DNA of 64,000 nucleotides from Chryseobacterium foetidum (GTDB lineage: Bacteria > Bacteroidota > Bacteroidia > Flavobacteriales > Weeksellaceae), in assembly GCF_025457425.1 (NCBI RefSeq), contig NZ_JAMXIA010000001.1, positions 3,410,001 through 3,474,000 of the forward strand, read 5' to 3'. Below, piece by piece: positions 37,923 to 46,270 of this stretch. The notes beneath the pieces were generated by a model. The model was given only the letters and a program-made list of their open reading frames with translations, was not told where the DNA came from and did not search any database. Position numbers and translations under genes: made by a program. Positions within the stretch are counted from its first letter, which is position 1, and every line of letters begins with the position of its first letter.

Positions 37923-37936
37923 CTTTAATCAAATGT

Positions 37937-37973
37937 AAAAAATCCCCACAAATTAAATTTGCGGGGATTTTTT
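37937..37973 (+). terminator. Terminator of pafA
   Basis: AAAAAATCCCC (37937-37947) pairs with GGGGATTTTTT (37963-37973). The inner CAAATT/AATTTG extends the stem. It begins 15 bases after the stop codon. Confidence 0.9.
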
Positions 37974-38025
37974 ATGTCTTTACCAAACCTTCAAGGTTTA
38001 AATACTAAAGTAAATTTTATGAATA

Positions 38026-38343
38026 TTATTCAGAGCTTTCATCCTCAGCATCAGTTTCTTCCTCATCCTCGTACTGCTCCAGATAATACGCAAAAGAAAA
38101 ATCTTCCACTTCCTCTTCGGCATCTTCCAAAGTAGTCAGCAAATCTTCGAAAATCTCGAGCTGATCCACGCTCATATTAACAAATTCGAGATGCAGAGGC
38201 ATTTCCAGTTCGCCGGAAATCACATCAGAAAGTGCATCCAGATTATCTCCAAAATGCTCCGGAAGTTTTACTTTTTCTTTAAGCTGGGCATAAAAATCTT
38301 CGTAATCACCAAGGTCTGCGAAGTCGATGTATATTGTGTTCAT
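38026..38343 (-). CDS. Barstar-family ribonuclease inhibitor
   Basis: This 105-residue acidic protein matches barstar: NTIYIDFADLGDYEDFYAQL, then LPEHFGDNLDALSDVISGEL (the inhibitor's LPxxxGxNLDALWD region, with S in place of W), followed by an acidic tail. It lies 158 bases downstream of a barnase-like ribonuclease gene on the same strand and is expected to bind it and protect the cytoplasm. Confidence 0.93.
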   Translation of the reverse strand: MNTIYIDFADLGDYEDFYAQLKEKVKLPEHFGDNLDALSDVISGELEMPLHLEFVNMSVDQLEIFEDLLTTLEDAEEEVEDFSFAYYLEQYEDEEETDAEDESSE

Positions 38344-38501
38344 AGTTTAATTTTAAGAGTTGCAAATGTAAGGGTTTTTAAATCATTGCAATGAACAGCC
38401 TTTTCTGAGACTTTGTAAATGCAATCTTGCAGGGAATGATGCTTTTCAATATTCAAAATCTCTAAGAATTCTTCATCGTATTACTTCGTGCGATGACAGT
38501 T

Positions 38502-39008
38502 TTACTTTTTCTCAAAACTTTTGTAGTGATTTTTAGTCAAATAAACCTCTCCGTTTTTAGTGAAAACAATTCGGTCAGAATTTCGGTTTCCGCAGTTGTA
38601 ATTGACGTCGGCTTCAAAATACTTTTCGCCTTTTGGCAGTTTTCCTTCACGGTTTCCAAAGTAATCTCCGCCAATTGCTTTTCCAGGCAAAACTTCACAC
38701 AGATTTCCTTTAGAAGGATTCCACCCTTGCTTTTTTGCTTCGTTTTTGGTTAAATAATAATCAGGCAGCTGATGATTTTTTTTCACATAATTAATTACTG
38801 TTGTCGCTTCAGTGATTGAATAAATTTCACTATTGTTTTCAACTTTATTTTCCTGCTTGTAATCAGGATTATTTGAAGTTTTTAAATTTTCCTCAGTCGT
38901 AACAGGATCTTTCTTCTCTGCAATAAAATTATTATAAACATACATCGCAGACATTCCGAAGAGAAGTCCGAGACAGGCAAAAAAAAGCGAGCGCATTTTA
39001 GGATTCAT
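38502..39008 (-). CDS. Barnase-like guanyl-specific ribonuclease
   Basis: This 168-residue protein has an N-terminal membrane/signal segment (LFFACLGLLFGMSAMYVY), a linker of about 45 residues and a C-terminal barnase domain: NYVKKNHQLPDYYLTKNEAK, GWNPSKGNL, IGGDYFGNREGKLP. The catalytic triad equivalents are Glu in YFEADVNY, Arg in NSDRIVF and His in TKNHYKSF. The start at 39008 is preferred over 39038 because the latter lies in a repeat. It is paired with the barstar gene downstream. An export signal suggests a secreted RNase for nutrition or competition. Confidence 0.92.
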   Translation of the reverse strand: MNPKMRSLFFACLGLLFGMSAMYVYNNFIAEKKDPVTTEENLKTSNNPDYKQENKVENNSEIYSITEATTVINYVKKNHQLPDYYLTKNEAKKQGWNPSKGNLCEVLPGKAIGGDYFGNREGKLPKGEKYFEADVNYNCGNRNSDRIVFTKNGEVYLTKNHYKSFEKK

Positions 39009-39018
39009 ATAATAAAAT

Positions 39019-39099
39019 TTAATGTAGCAATATAACAATTTAGCAATGTAACAATCCTCTAAATTGGTAAACTGTTACACTGGTAAATTGCTACATTAA
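39019..39099. repeat. Octamer-phased palindromic repeat
   Basis: TTAATGTAGCAAT (39019-39031) and ATTGCTACATTAA (39087-39099) are perfect 13-bp inverted arms. Between them, degenerate 8-bp units (such as ATAACAAT, TTAGCAAT, GTAACAAT and then their complements) continue the symmetry. It fills the gap between nadE and the ribonuclease gene. Confidence 0.75.
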
Positions 39100-39891
39100 T
39101 TAATTTCTCCATTCTTCAGGAATATCACACACCGGAATCGGATTGATTTTATGTTGTGCCGCTCTATTCATTCTGCTGAAAATTTGAAACACTTCCAGAT
39201 CTCTTCCGCTATAATCAGATTCCGTTTTTGTACCCCATTCTTTCTGAATTTTTTCCAGCTCGGGATAGGTTGCGCCAATCTGCATTTCGTCGGTTCTTTC
39301 CGCGTCCCAAAGCCCATCTGTCGGGATTGCTTCCTGAATGTTTTTAACAAGATTTAAAGCTTTAGCCAAGGCATAAACCTCTGTTTTATAAAGATCTGCG
39401 ATAGGAGAGATGTCGACCCCGCCGTCGCCGTATTTTGTATAAAAACCAATCCCGAAATCTTCCACTTTATTTCCTGTTCCGCATACTAGAAGTCCGTTGA
39501 TTTGTCCGTAATAATAAAGAGTAAGCATTCTCAAACGGGATCTTGTGTTGGCAAAAGCCAGTTTTTCGTTCGGAAATTCATCGTCGTGAACATCAAACGT
39601 TTTGTACAGTTCTTCAAAAGCCGGAGTAAGATTCACAGACATTGCTTCAACGTTTGGGAATCTGGATTTTAAGTCATTCATGTGTTCCCACGCACGGTTT
39701 ACCTGATCTTCTTTTTGACGAATCGGCATCTCAATTAATAAAGTTTTCAAACCTGTCATCGCTGCCAATGTAGAGACCACTCCCGAATCAACACCACCGG
39801 AAACTCCCAAAACATAACCCTTCACTCCTGATTTTTCGGCATAATCCTTTAGCCAGTTTACGATATGATCAATTACTTTCTGTGTCCGCAT
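39100..39891 (-). CDS. nadE: Ammonia-dependent NAD(+) synthetase
   Basis: This 263-residue enzyme makes NAD from nicotinate adenine dinucleotide, ATP and ammonia. The ATP-pyrophosphatase P-loop SGGVDSG is at residues 31-37. Other family segments are NTRSRLRMLTLYYYG, GTGNKVEDFGIGFYTKYGDGGVD (core GNKVEDFGIGFYTKYGDGG) and PIADLYKTEVYALA. There is no N-terminal glutaminase domain, so it relies on free ammonia. The gene order nadE, GNAT, gldB, gldC resembles that in gliding flavobacteria. Confidence 0.95.
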   Translation of the reverse strand: MRTQKVIDHIVNWLKDYAEKSGVKGYVLGVSGGVDSGVVSTLAAMTGLKTLLIEMPIRQKEDQVNRAWEHMNDLKSRFPNVEAMSVNLTPAFEELYKTFDVHDDEFPNEKLAFANTRSRLRMLTLYYYGQINGLLVCGTGNKVEDFGIGFYTKYGDGGVDISPIADLYKTEVYALAKALNLVKNIQEAIPTDGLWDAERTDEMQIGATYPELEKIQKEWGTKTESDYSGRDLEVFQIFSRMNRAAQHKINPIPVCDIPEEWRN

Positions 39892-39902
39892 TATTTATTT
39901 TT

Positions 39903-40436
39903 TTAATATTTAAAATTCTCTTTTTTAAGTTCAAACCAAAAGCATTTATCTCCTTCGTCGATGAACGTTCCTTTTTCTTCAAAGCCCAGTTTTCTCAAAA
40001 CATGATTGGAAGCGTCATTTTCAACATCAGCATACGCAAAAATAGTGTCAAGTTTCATTTCATTAAAAGCATAATTCAAAACTGCAACTGAAGTTTCTGA
40101 AGCATACCCTTTTCCCCAATATTCCGGTGTGAAACGGTAGCCAAGATCGTGAATGTTCTGATGATTGTTGATTTCTTTAATGAGTTTCAAACCGCTCCAG
40201 CCAATCAGTTTTCCGTTTTCCTTTAGAATGACGGCCCATCTTCCGATTCCGTTTTCTGTATATTGATTTCGAATGCTTTCGATCATGGCTGCACTTTGGC
40301 TGATGTCGGTCAATGGTTTTATTCCGACATATTTTACCACTTCAGGATTGCTGTCCATTGCGAAAAATGCCTCCACATCTCCAGGAATTATCTCCCTCAA
40401 GATAAGTCTTTCGGTTTCAATGAATATTTTTGCCAT
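39903..40436 (-). CDS. RimJ/RimL-type GNAT acetyltransferase
   Basis: This 177-residue protein opens FIETERLILREIIPGD, the typical start of the RimJ-like acetyltransferase_3 family. It has the acetyl-CoA binding segment YWGKGYASETSVAVLNYAF and the late ENDASNHVLRKLGF motif. It starts 43 bases before gldB in the opposite direction, and the nadE start is 11 bases past its stop, so it is probably co-transcribed with nadE. The substrate is unknown. Confidence 0.9.
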   Translation of the reverse strand: MAKIFIETERLILREIIPGDVEAFFAMDSNPEVVKYVGIKPLTDISQSAAMIESIRNQYTENGIGRWAVILKENGKLIGWSGLKLIKEINNHQNIHDLGYRFTPEYWGKGYASETSVAVLNYAFNEMKLDTIFAYADVENDASNHVLRKLGFEEKGTFIDEGDKCFWFELKKENFKY

Positions 40437-40479
40437 TAATTTTACTTATTTTTGTAAACTTAAATTTCATGTAAAAATA

Positions 40480-41466
40480 ATGAAGATTTTTAGAATTGCG
40501 GCAGTTTCATGCCTTTTAGTTTTAGCTTTAAATTCATGTAAAAAAGAAAATGAAGCACAGTGGAAGGTGGAAATCACGCAACCAGCTGAGAAAGTTTCAA
40601 TGACCGATATTTCAAAAGAGTTTTTTGATCCTAAAGTTTCTCTTGAACAGTTTCAGGCGAAATTTCCATGGTTTCAGGGGAGTGTTCCGGATGAAGATTT
40701 TATCAAAAGACGAACTGATCCTCAGGAAATTAAATTATATCAGGAAGCAGCCTCAAAAATTGATCAGACAAAACTGGAGAAAGATTTAAACGACCTTTTT
40801 TCACACATCAAATATTATTTTCCGAAATTTAAAACTCCAAAAGTTTTTCTTTTCTCATCTTCATTACAGATGATTCAGGAGCCGATTTTATATGATGAAA
40901 AAACCAATTTTCTTTTTGTAGACATTACAGGATTTATGGGTTTTAAAAATCCTAATTACAAAGGTCTGGAACTTTATTTTCAAAAATCGATGAACCCAAA
41001 TAATATCGTTCCGAAAATTTCAAGAATTTTTGCTGAAAGGATTGTCCCTTTTTCAACTGATCATCAGAAGTTTGTTGATTTAATGGTCTACAACGGAAAA
41101 GTGATGATGCTTCAGGATGCTTTTTTACCGGAAACTCCGGATTATCTGAAAATGGATTACACAAAAGAGCAGTACGACTGGGCAAAAAATAACGAAGCTA
41201 ACGTTTACAATTATTTCGTGGAAAGCAATCTTATTTTTGGCGATGATCACCGTTTGGTGGAAAGATTTATCAATCCCGGGCCGTTCTCAAAATTTTACAC
41301 GGAAATAGATAACGAATCTTCTCCAATGATTGGCGTTTTCACGGGATGGCAAATCAGCAAAGCCTATTTTAGTAAAAATCCGGATACGAAACTGACGGAT
41401 TTCATAAAGAAAGATGCTACTCAGATTTTTAACGAGGCGGGTTACAAGCCGAAGTTTGAGGAGTAG
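40480..41466 (+). CDS. gldB: Gliding motility lipoprotein GldB
   Basis: This 328-residue lipoprotein is needed for flavobacterial gliding in Flavobacterium johnsoniae. The start at ATG 40480 gives a lipoprotein signal with lipobox LNSC; longer upstream frames overlap the divergent acetyltransferase gene. Family segments include FPWFQGSVPDEDF, HIKYYFPKFKTPKVFLFSS and FTGWQISKAYFSKNP. A TATTTTTG box at 40447-40454 fits the -7 promoter element. gldC follows 95 bases later across a heptamer repeat. Confidence 0.93.
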   Translation: MKIFRIAAVSCLLVLALNSCKKENEAQWKVEITQPAEKVSMTDISKEFFDPKVSLEQFQAKFPWFQGSVPDEDFIKRRTDPQEIKLYQEAASKIDQTKLEKDLNDLFSHIKYYFPKFKTPKVFLFSSSLQMIQEPILYDEKTNFLFVDITGFMGFKNPNYKGLELYFQKSMNPNNIVPKISRIFAERIVPFSTDHQKFVDLMVYNGKVMMLQDAFLPETPDYLKMDYTKEQYDWAKNNEANVYNYFVESNLIFGDDHRLVERFINPGPFSKFYTEIDNESSPMIGVFTGWQISKAYFSKNPDTKLTDFIKKDATQIFNEAGYKPKFEE

Positions 41467-41514
41467 GGAAGCTGGGAGATGGAAGATGGAAGATGGAAGA
41501 TGGAAGATGGAGAT
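41467..41514 (+). repeat. Heptanucleotide repeat tract (GGAAGAT)
   Basis: Units GGAAGCT, GGGAGAT and four GGAAGAT follow one another in exact 7-base phase directly after the gldB stop codon, ending in GGAGATG. It lies between gldB and gldC. Confidence 0.9.
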
Positions 41515-41561
41515 GAGCAGGATAATTTAGATAGAAAAATAAATATTAGAAAAATAGAGAA

Positions 41562-41888
41562 ATGAGAAAAACTCAGATTACAATAGATGTGGAGCTGGAC
41601 GAAAATCACGTTCCTGAAGTGATGACTTGGAATGCAGCTGATGGAGGCGTAGAAAAAGAAGAAACAAAAGCAGTAATGATTTCCGTTTGGGACGAAAAAA
41701 CTTCTGAAGCCCTAAGAATAGACCTTTGGACGAAAGATATGCCGGTAGACCAAATGAAAATGTTTATGCACCAGATTTTTGTTTCTATGGGAAATACTTA
41801 CCAAAGAGCAACTGGTGAAGATGATGTTGCAGAATGGATTGAACAAATAGCAGAGGAATTTGCCATAAAATCTGCGATAAAGATGTAG
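41562..41888 (+). CDS. gldC: Gliding motility protein GldC
   Basis: This 108-residue cytoplasmic protein matches GldC. Family features are QITIDVELDENHVPEVMTW near the start, MISVWDEKTSEALRIDLWTKDMP in the middle (core WDEKTSEALRIDLWTKDMP) and MFMHQIFVSMGNTYQRAT. It follows gldB, as in Flavobacterium johnsoniae. It supports gliding but its mechanism is unknown. The next gene begins one base after its stop codon. Confidence 0.93.
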   Translation: MRKTQITIDVELDENHVPEVMTWNAADGGVEKEETKAVMISVWDEKTSEALRIDLWTKDMPVDQMKMFMHQIFVSMGNTYQRATGEDDVAEWIEQIAEEFAIKSAIKM

Positions 41889-41889
41889 T

Positions 41890-42591
41890 ATGTTTTTGTT
41901 GCATGATTTTTTCAAGTTTATTAAATTAAAAAACAGAATTAATCTATTTTCTTTTTTTCTTGCTTTTATCGTAAGTGTAATTTTTGTTGTAATATTTAAC
42001 CTTACATCAAATCCAATTGCCTGGTTAGTAAGTTTGCTGATTTTTTACTTTGTATTTGTTTCTTTGTTGGAAAAGAAAATTTCTGGAAAGTATTTTAAAA
42101 ATAAAAAAGACATTATCGGTTATATTTTTTACAGGGAATATTTTGGAGAGAGTAAATTTGATATTCATAAAAATTTTTCAAAAGAAGAAATTGAAGAATT
42201 TATAAAAGATTTAGATTGCAAAGAATTTATTTTAAAGAATAAAATTCAAAGCGAATTTTCTTTCAGAAAAAATAAAGATTATAACATTTTAAAATTTGAA
42301 GGTCCACATTTAAAACAATATACGAGAGAAATTCCTTGGGAAATAATATCATGGAAATATTCTTTTCAGGATGACGACAGTATCGAAGAATACTTAGAAA
42401 TTGAATATGTGAATGAGCAAGGAATAGTAATTAAAGAAGATATTATTACCGAAAGAATCAGTCAAAAAACATCATTTCATCTCTTTTTATTATTTGTAAT
42501 ACATGATTTGAAATATGGACAAAGACTTTCTCTTCAAAGAGGCTATTACATGAAGAAAAGAAGCTCTTTTAAAATTGATGCATTTGGATAA
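41890..42591 (+). CDS. Hypothetical membrane protein
   Basis: This 233-residue protein has two adjacent transmembrane helices near residues 18-37 and 43-60 (LFSFFLAFIVSVIFVVIF and WLVSLLIFYFVFVSLL). A soluble, charged C-terminal domain of about 170 residues follows, with YTREIPWEIISWKYSFQDD. It begins one base after gldC and is probably co-transcribed with it. The composition is more AT-rich than its neighbours, so it may be a later insertion. I recognise no family. Confidence 0.68.
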   Translation: MFLLHDFFKFIKLKNRINLFSFFLAFIVSVIFVVIFNLTSNPIAWLVSLLIFYFVFVSLLEKKISGKYFKNKKDIIGYIFYREYFGESKFDIHKNFSKEEIEEFIKDLDCKEFILKNKIQSEFSFRKNKDYNILKFEGPHLKQYTREIPWEIISWKYSFQDDDSIEEYLEIEYVNEQGIVIKEDIITERISQKTSFHLFLLFVIHDLKYGQRLSLQRGYYMKKRSSFKIDAFG

Positions 42592-42700
42592 ATATTACAT
42601 TCAGAAAAGTACATAGAAAAATAATTTTGGAATTTGTATTTTGGTAGCTCGTTAAAACATCCAGCTTCCATCATCCAGCTTCTAACCAAAAATATAAAAA

Positions 42701-43840
42701 ATGAATTTCAACACTAAAGTAATACACGGAGGGCAACATCACGAATCTGCAACGGGTTCGGTAAATGTTCCTGTTTTTTTAACGTCAACTTTCGCACAGA
42801 AAAGTCCGGGAGTGCATTCAGGATATGAATATTCAAGAGCGGCAAACCCTACAAGACAGGCTTTGGAAGACTCTTTGGCAAGCATCGAAAACGGAGCGAG
42901 AGGTTTGGCTTTCGGTTCCGGTCTGGCTGCGATCGACTGTGTTTTAAAATTATTAAATCCAGGCGATGAGGTTGTTGCCGTGGATGATTTATACGGTGGA
43001 ACGTACAGAATGTTTACGAGACTTTTCGAAAAATATCAGTTGAAATTTACCTTCGTGAATTTTGATGATGCTTCAAAAATTGCAGATGTAATTACTGATA
43101 AAACAAAATTAATCTGGGTAGAAACTCCAACGAATCCTTTGATGAAACTGGTTGACATCAAAGCAGTAGTGGAAATTGCGAAAGGAAAAGATATTTTAGT
43201 TGCAGTGGATAACACTTTTGCAACGCCATATCTTCAAAGACCAATCGATTTGGGAGCTGATATTGTGATGCACTCAGCGACAAAATATTTAGGAGGTCAC
43301 TCAGATGTGATTGCAGGAGCTTTGATTGCTAAAGACGCTGAACTGGGAGAAAAACTTCACTTCATTCAGTTTGCAAGCGGCGGAATTTTAGGTCCACACG
43401 ATTCTTATCTGGTTTTAAGAGGAATTAAAACTTTAGCATTGAGAGTCCAAAGACATTCTGAAAACGGAATGGCTGTGGCAAAATACCTTGAATCTCATCC
43501 TGCAGTTGCACAGGTTATTTATCCTGGATTGGAGTCTCATCCGCAATATGAACTGGCAAAAACTCAGATGAAAGATTTTGGAGGAATGGTTTCTTTCACT
43601 TTCAAATCGGGAAAAAAAGAAGATGCAATTAAGTTTTTAGAGAGAGTAAAAGTATTCACTCTTGCTGAATCTTTGGGAGGAGTAGAGTCTTTGGCCAATC
43701 ATCCTGCATTGATGACTCACGCTTCAATTCCTGCTGAAAAACGTGCTGAACTGGGAATTACAGATGACCTGGTACGTCTAAGCGTTGGAATTGAAGATGC
43801 GGAAGACCTGATTGCAGATTTGGAAAAAGCATTTTCGTAA
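42701..43840 (+). CDS. metB: Cystathionine gamma-synthase/gamma-lyase-type PLP enzyme
   Basis: This 379-residue trans-sulfuration enzyme has the PLP lysine Lys195 in MHSATKYLGGHSD and further family motifs YEYSRAANPTR, GSGLAAIDCVL, VETPTNPLMKLVDI and ESLGGVESLANHPALMTHAS. The short leader and length fit cystathionine gamma-synthase or gamma-lyase. The sequence alone does not separate the two, so metB is a best guess for methionine synthesis from O-succinyl- or O-acetylhomoserine. It is monocistronic, with a hairpin after it at 43855. Confidence 0.88.
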   Translation: MNFNTKVIHGGQHHESATGSVNVPVFLTSTFAQKSPGVHSGYEYSRAANPTRQALEDSLASIENGARGLAFGSGLAAIDCVLKLLNPGDEVVAVDDLYGGTYRMFTRLFEKYQLKFTFVNFDDASKIADVITDKTKLIWVETPTNPLMKLVDIKAVVEIAKGKDILVAVDNTFATPYLQRPIDLGADIVMHSATKYLGGHSDVIAGALIAKDAELGEKLHFIQFASGGILGPHDSYLVLRGIKTLALRVQRHSENGMAVAKYLESHPAVAQVIYPGLESHPQYELAKTQMKDFGGMVSFTFKSGKKEDAIKFLERVKVFTLAESLGGVESLANHPALMTHASIPAEKRAELGITDDLVRLSVGIEDAEDLIADLEKAFS

Positions 43841-43854
43841 AATAATAAATCATT

Positions 43855-43885
43855 AACATCCGCCTCACAGCGGATGTTTGTGTAT
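43855..43885 (+). terminator. Terminator-like hairpin after metB
   Basis: AACATCCGC (43855-43863) pairs with GCGGATGTT (43870-43878), a perfect 9-bp stem. The following T content is modest. Confidence 0.7.
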
Positions 43886-44054
43886 TTGCTATCATATCAT
43901 CTTTTTACGATAAGAAATTTTTGGAATTTCACAAAGAGTAGAATGCCTTGTGAACCCTGTGAAAAACCATTGTGCTCTTTGTGGTAAAATATGAATTAGG
44001 ACAAATTAGAAATGATAATGCAGGCAATCATTTATTTTTACTTAAATTTTTAAA

Positions 44055-44504
44055 ATGAAAAACACAAGAAAGGCTACCCTTCAGGACTTACCTCAATTGA
44101 CCAAACTGTTTGATCAATACAGAATTTTTTATCATAAAGATTCTGATATTCCTGCTGCTGAAAATTTTTTGAAAGAAAGAATTGAAAATAAGGATTCTGA
44201 AATTTTTGTTGCTGAAAATGAAAGTAAATTAGTGGGCTTCGTGCAATTGTATCCATTATTTTCTTCAACGAGAATGAAGCGGTATTGGTTGTTGAATGAT
44301 CTGTTTGTCAATGAAAACTATCGTGGAAAAGGTTTTTCAAAACAGTTAATCGATGAAGCCAAAGAGTTGGCAAAATCTACAAATTCAGCAGAAATTCTCC
44401 TCGAAACCGGAAAGTCAAATGATATTGGAAACCAATTATATCCAGCTTGTGGTTTTGACCTATACGATGACGTGAATTTTTACGAGTGGACAAATAATGA
44501 ATGA
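44055..44504 (+). CDS. GNAT-family N-acetyltransferase
   Basis: This 149-residue protein has the acetyl-CoA binding motif VNENYRGKGFSKQLIDEAKELA and the C-terminal GNQLYPACGFDLY segment of the GNAT family. A heptamer repeat begins seven bases after its stop codon and runs to the start of the DinB-like gene, so the two may be one operon. Substrate unknown. Confidence 0.88.
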   Translation: MKNTRKATLQDLPQLTKLFDQYRIFYHKDSDIPAAENFLKERIENKDSEIFVAENESKLVGFVQLYPLFSSTRMKRYWLLNDLFVNENYRGKGFSKQLIDEAKELAKSTNSAEILLETGKSNDIGNQLYPACGFDLYDDVNFYEWTNNE

Positions 44505-44511
44505 TAATTGA

Positions 44512-44567
44512 TAATTAATTAAATATTAGATCATCAATCATCATTTATCATTAATCAATTATATATT
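44512..44567 (+). repeat. Heptanucleotide repeat tract (TGATAAT/ATCATCA)
   Basis: Eight consecutive 7-base units (TGATAAT twice, TAATTAA, ATATTAG, ATCATCA twice, TTTATCA, TTAATCA) fill the gap between the acetyltransferase and DinB genes. The first half and second half are roughly complementary. Confidence 0.85.
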
Positions 44568-44568
44568 T

Positions 44569-45072
44569 ATGACCGATTTCCAAAAATACATTCAAAGATA
44601 TTTAGATTTAATTCCATCAGAAAACTGGTTGAACGAGTTAAGATTGGTGGGTGAGAAAACTGTTTCTCTGTATTCTTATTTGACAGAAGAACAATCAAAA
44701 TTTGCTTACGCAGAAGGAAAATGGACTTTAAAAGAAGTTCTTTTGCATTTATCTGATACGGAAAGAATTTTTCAGTACAGAATTTTAGCTATTTCAAGAG
44801 GAGAAAAATCGGAATTACCTGGTTTTGATGAAGAAAATTATGCAGCAAATTCATTCGCAAACGATAGAAGTTTGGAATCTTTGCTGGAAGAATATCAATG
44901 TGTGAGAAAATCGTCAGAGATTTTATTGGAAAACTTAAATCCTCAAGTTTTAAAAAATACAGGCATTGCCAATGGAAACCAGATTTCTGTAGAAATCATT
45001 TGTAAATTAATTGTTGGTCATAATATTCATCATTTGAATGTGGTGGAGGAAAGGTATTTGCCGGAATTGTAA
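44569..45072 (+). CDS. DinB-family protein
   Basis: This 167-residue protein has a DinB-like four-helix bundle. Three metal-binding histidines are expected: VLLHLSDTERIFQYR (first His) and GHNIHHLNVVEERYL (two more). The fold is used by thiol-dependent metalloenzymes (YfiT, bacillithiol transferases), but no specific activity is recognisable here. Confidence 0.87.
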   Translation: MTDFQKYIQRYLDLIPSENWLNELRLVGEKTVSLYSYLTEEQSKFAYAEGKWTLKEVLLHLSDTERIFQYRILAISRGEKSELPGFDEENYAANSFANDRSLESLLEEYQCVRKSSEILLENLNPQVLKNTGIANGNQISVEIICKLIVGHNIHHLNVVEERYLPEL

Positions 45073-45130
45073 GCAGTTGCTTTACTCGTAATTCTTACTC
45101 AAAATCCGGAATTTTTTCACAATACTTAAT

Positions 45131-45189
45131 CAATAGGAACGGGCTTTAGCCCGTTTTCTCATTTAAATGTTGCATTGGCTTTAGCCAAA
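45131..45189 (+). repeat. REP-type hairpin pair, left of the transposase
   Basis: AACGGGCTTTAGCCCGTT (45138-45155) and TTGGCTTTAGCCAA (45175-45188) are two palindromes, preceded by CAATAGG. The reverse complement of this arrangement lies at 45660-45717, and another copy at 59098. Confidence 0.9.
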
Positions 45190-45227
45190 ATCTAAAAAAA
45201 ATACTATTTTTAGCGAAAACAACACAA

Positions 45228-45656
45228 ATGCCTTTCATTAAAATTTATATTCATATCGTATTTTCTACTGATAACCGAACTCCATTTCTAAATACTACAG
45301 ATTTACGAGTGAAAGTTTGGAAGCACATTAAAGAAAATGCATCGGATAAAGGGATTTTTATGGACATGGTCAATGGGTATTGCGATCACTGTCACTGCCT
45401 GATTTCTTTAGGCTCAAATCAAAATATAGAAAAAATTGTTCAATTGATTAAGGGTGAATCTTCTTATTGGATTAATAAAAATAATCTAACAAAAGAAAAA
45501 TTTTCATGGCAAGACGAGTATTTTGCGGTTTCAGTTTCTGAGTCGAAAATAGAATTAGTAAGAAATTATATTAAAAATCAGGAAAAACATCATCAGCATA
45601 AAAGTTTTGAAGACGAGTTTCAAGAGTTCATTGAAAAATATAATTTTAAAATGTAA
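45228..45656 (+). CDS. REP-associated tyrosine transposase (Y1 family, IS200/IS605-like)
   Basis: This 142-residue single-strand transposase has the HUH metal motif in CDHCHCLISL (His54 and His56) and the probable catalytic Tyr114 in VRNYIKNQEKHH. It lacks a partner tnpB. Its flanking palindromes match the REP hairpins that such enzymes process, so it is a domesticated RAYT rather than a classic insertion sequence. The frame is intact. Confidence 0.88.
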   Translation: MPFIKIYIHIVFSTDNRTPFLNTTDLRVKVWKHIKENASDKGIFMDMVNGYCDHCHCLISLGSNQNIEKIVQLIKGESSYWINKNNLTKEKFSWQDEYFAVSVSESKIELVRNYIKNQEKHHQHKSFEDEFQEFIEKYNFKM

Positions 45657-45659
45657 GTT

Positions 45660-45717
45660 TTGGCTAAAGCCTAATGAATGCTTAATTTTGAAGGCGGGCT
45701 AAAGCCCACCCCTATTG
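45660..45717 (-). repeat. REP-type hairpin pair, right of the transposase
   Basis: GGCTAAAGCC (45662-45671) and GGGCTAAAGCCC (45696-45707) followed by CCTATTG. Read on the minus strand this is the same order as 45131-45189: CAATAGG, 12-base palindrome, then the shorter palindrome. The two ends form inverted repeats around the transposase gene. Confidence 0.88.
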
Positions 45718-45721
45718 AATT

Positions 45722-46270
45722 ATGGAAAACATCATCAACATATTAAAATCCGGCGGAACCATCCTTTATCCTACCGATACCATCTGGGGAATCGGCTGTG
45801 ATGCCACAAACGTCGACGCCATCAACAAAATCTTCGATATCAAAAAGCGCGAGAAAAACAAATCCATGATTATCTTGGTGGAAACAGAGAAGAGATTGCA
45901 GGATTTGGTAGATGTTCCGGAGATGGCGTGGGAAATTATGGATTTAAGTGAAAAACCGGTTACTTTAGTGTATCAAAACCCAAGAGGTTTGCCTCAGGAA
46001 TTGCTTGCAGAAGACGGAAGTATCGGAATTCGTCTTGTAAAAGATTTGTACTGCAAAAAGCTGATTACAAAACTTAATAAGCCTTTGGTATCTACTTCAG
46101 CTAATTTCAGTGGCGATAAAAGTCCGTTGAAATTTTCAGATATTTCAAAGGAAATAATTGATTTGGTAGATTATGCTGTGGAAGAAAACAGAGAGAAAGT
46201 TTCAGAATATTCAGGTTCTTCGGTGATAAAAATCTGGAGTGATAATCGCATAAAAGTATTGAGAGAGTGA
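45722..46270 (+). CDS. tsaC: L-threonylcarbamoyladenylate synthase (TsaC/Sua5/YrdC)
   Basis: This 182-residue enzyme condenses threonine, bicarbonate and ATP for the tRNA t6A modification. The YrdC pattern is clear: GGTILYPTDTIWGIGCDATN at the N-terminus, the KKREKNKSMIIL region that binds substrate, and PLVSTSANFSGD. Length is typical of the short TsaC form. It starts four bases after the REP region. No other t6A gene is adjacent. Confidence 0.93.
   Translation: MENIINILKSGGTILYPTDTIWGIGCDATNVDAINKIFDIKKREKNKSMIILVETEKRLQDLVDVPEMAWEIMDLSEKPVTLVYQNPRGLPQELLAEDGSIGIRLVKDLYCKKLITKLNKPLVSTSANFSGDKSPLKFSDISKEIIDLVDYAVEENREKVSEYSGSSVIKIWSDNRIKVLRE

Noticed and set aside
39009..39038. Upstream start of the barnase-like protein
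   Set aside because: The extra ten codons fall in the octamer palindrome and precede a normal signal segment starting at 39008.
40273..40479. N-terminal extension of GldB
   Set aside because: It overlaps the divergent acetyltransferase gene and would hide the lipoprotein signal.
45228..45656. Classic IS200/IS605 element
   Set aside because: No tnpB partner, and the flanks are REP hairpins in mirrored arrangement, which fits a RAYT better.
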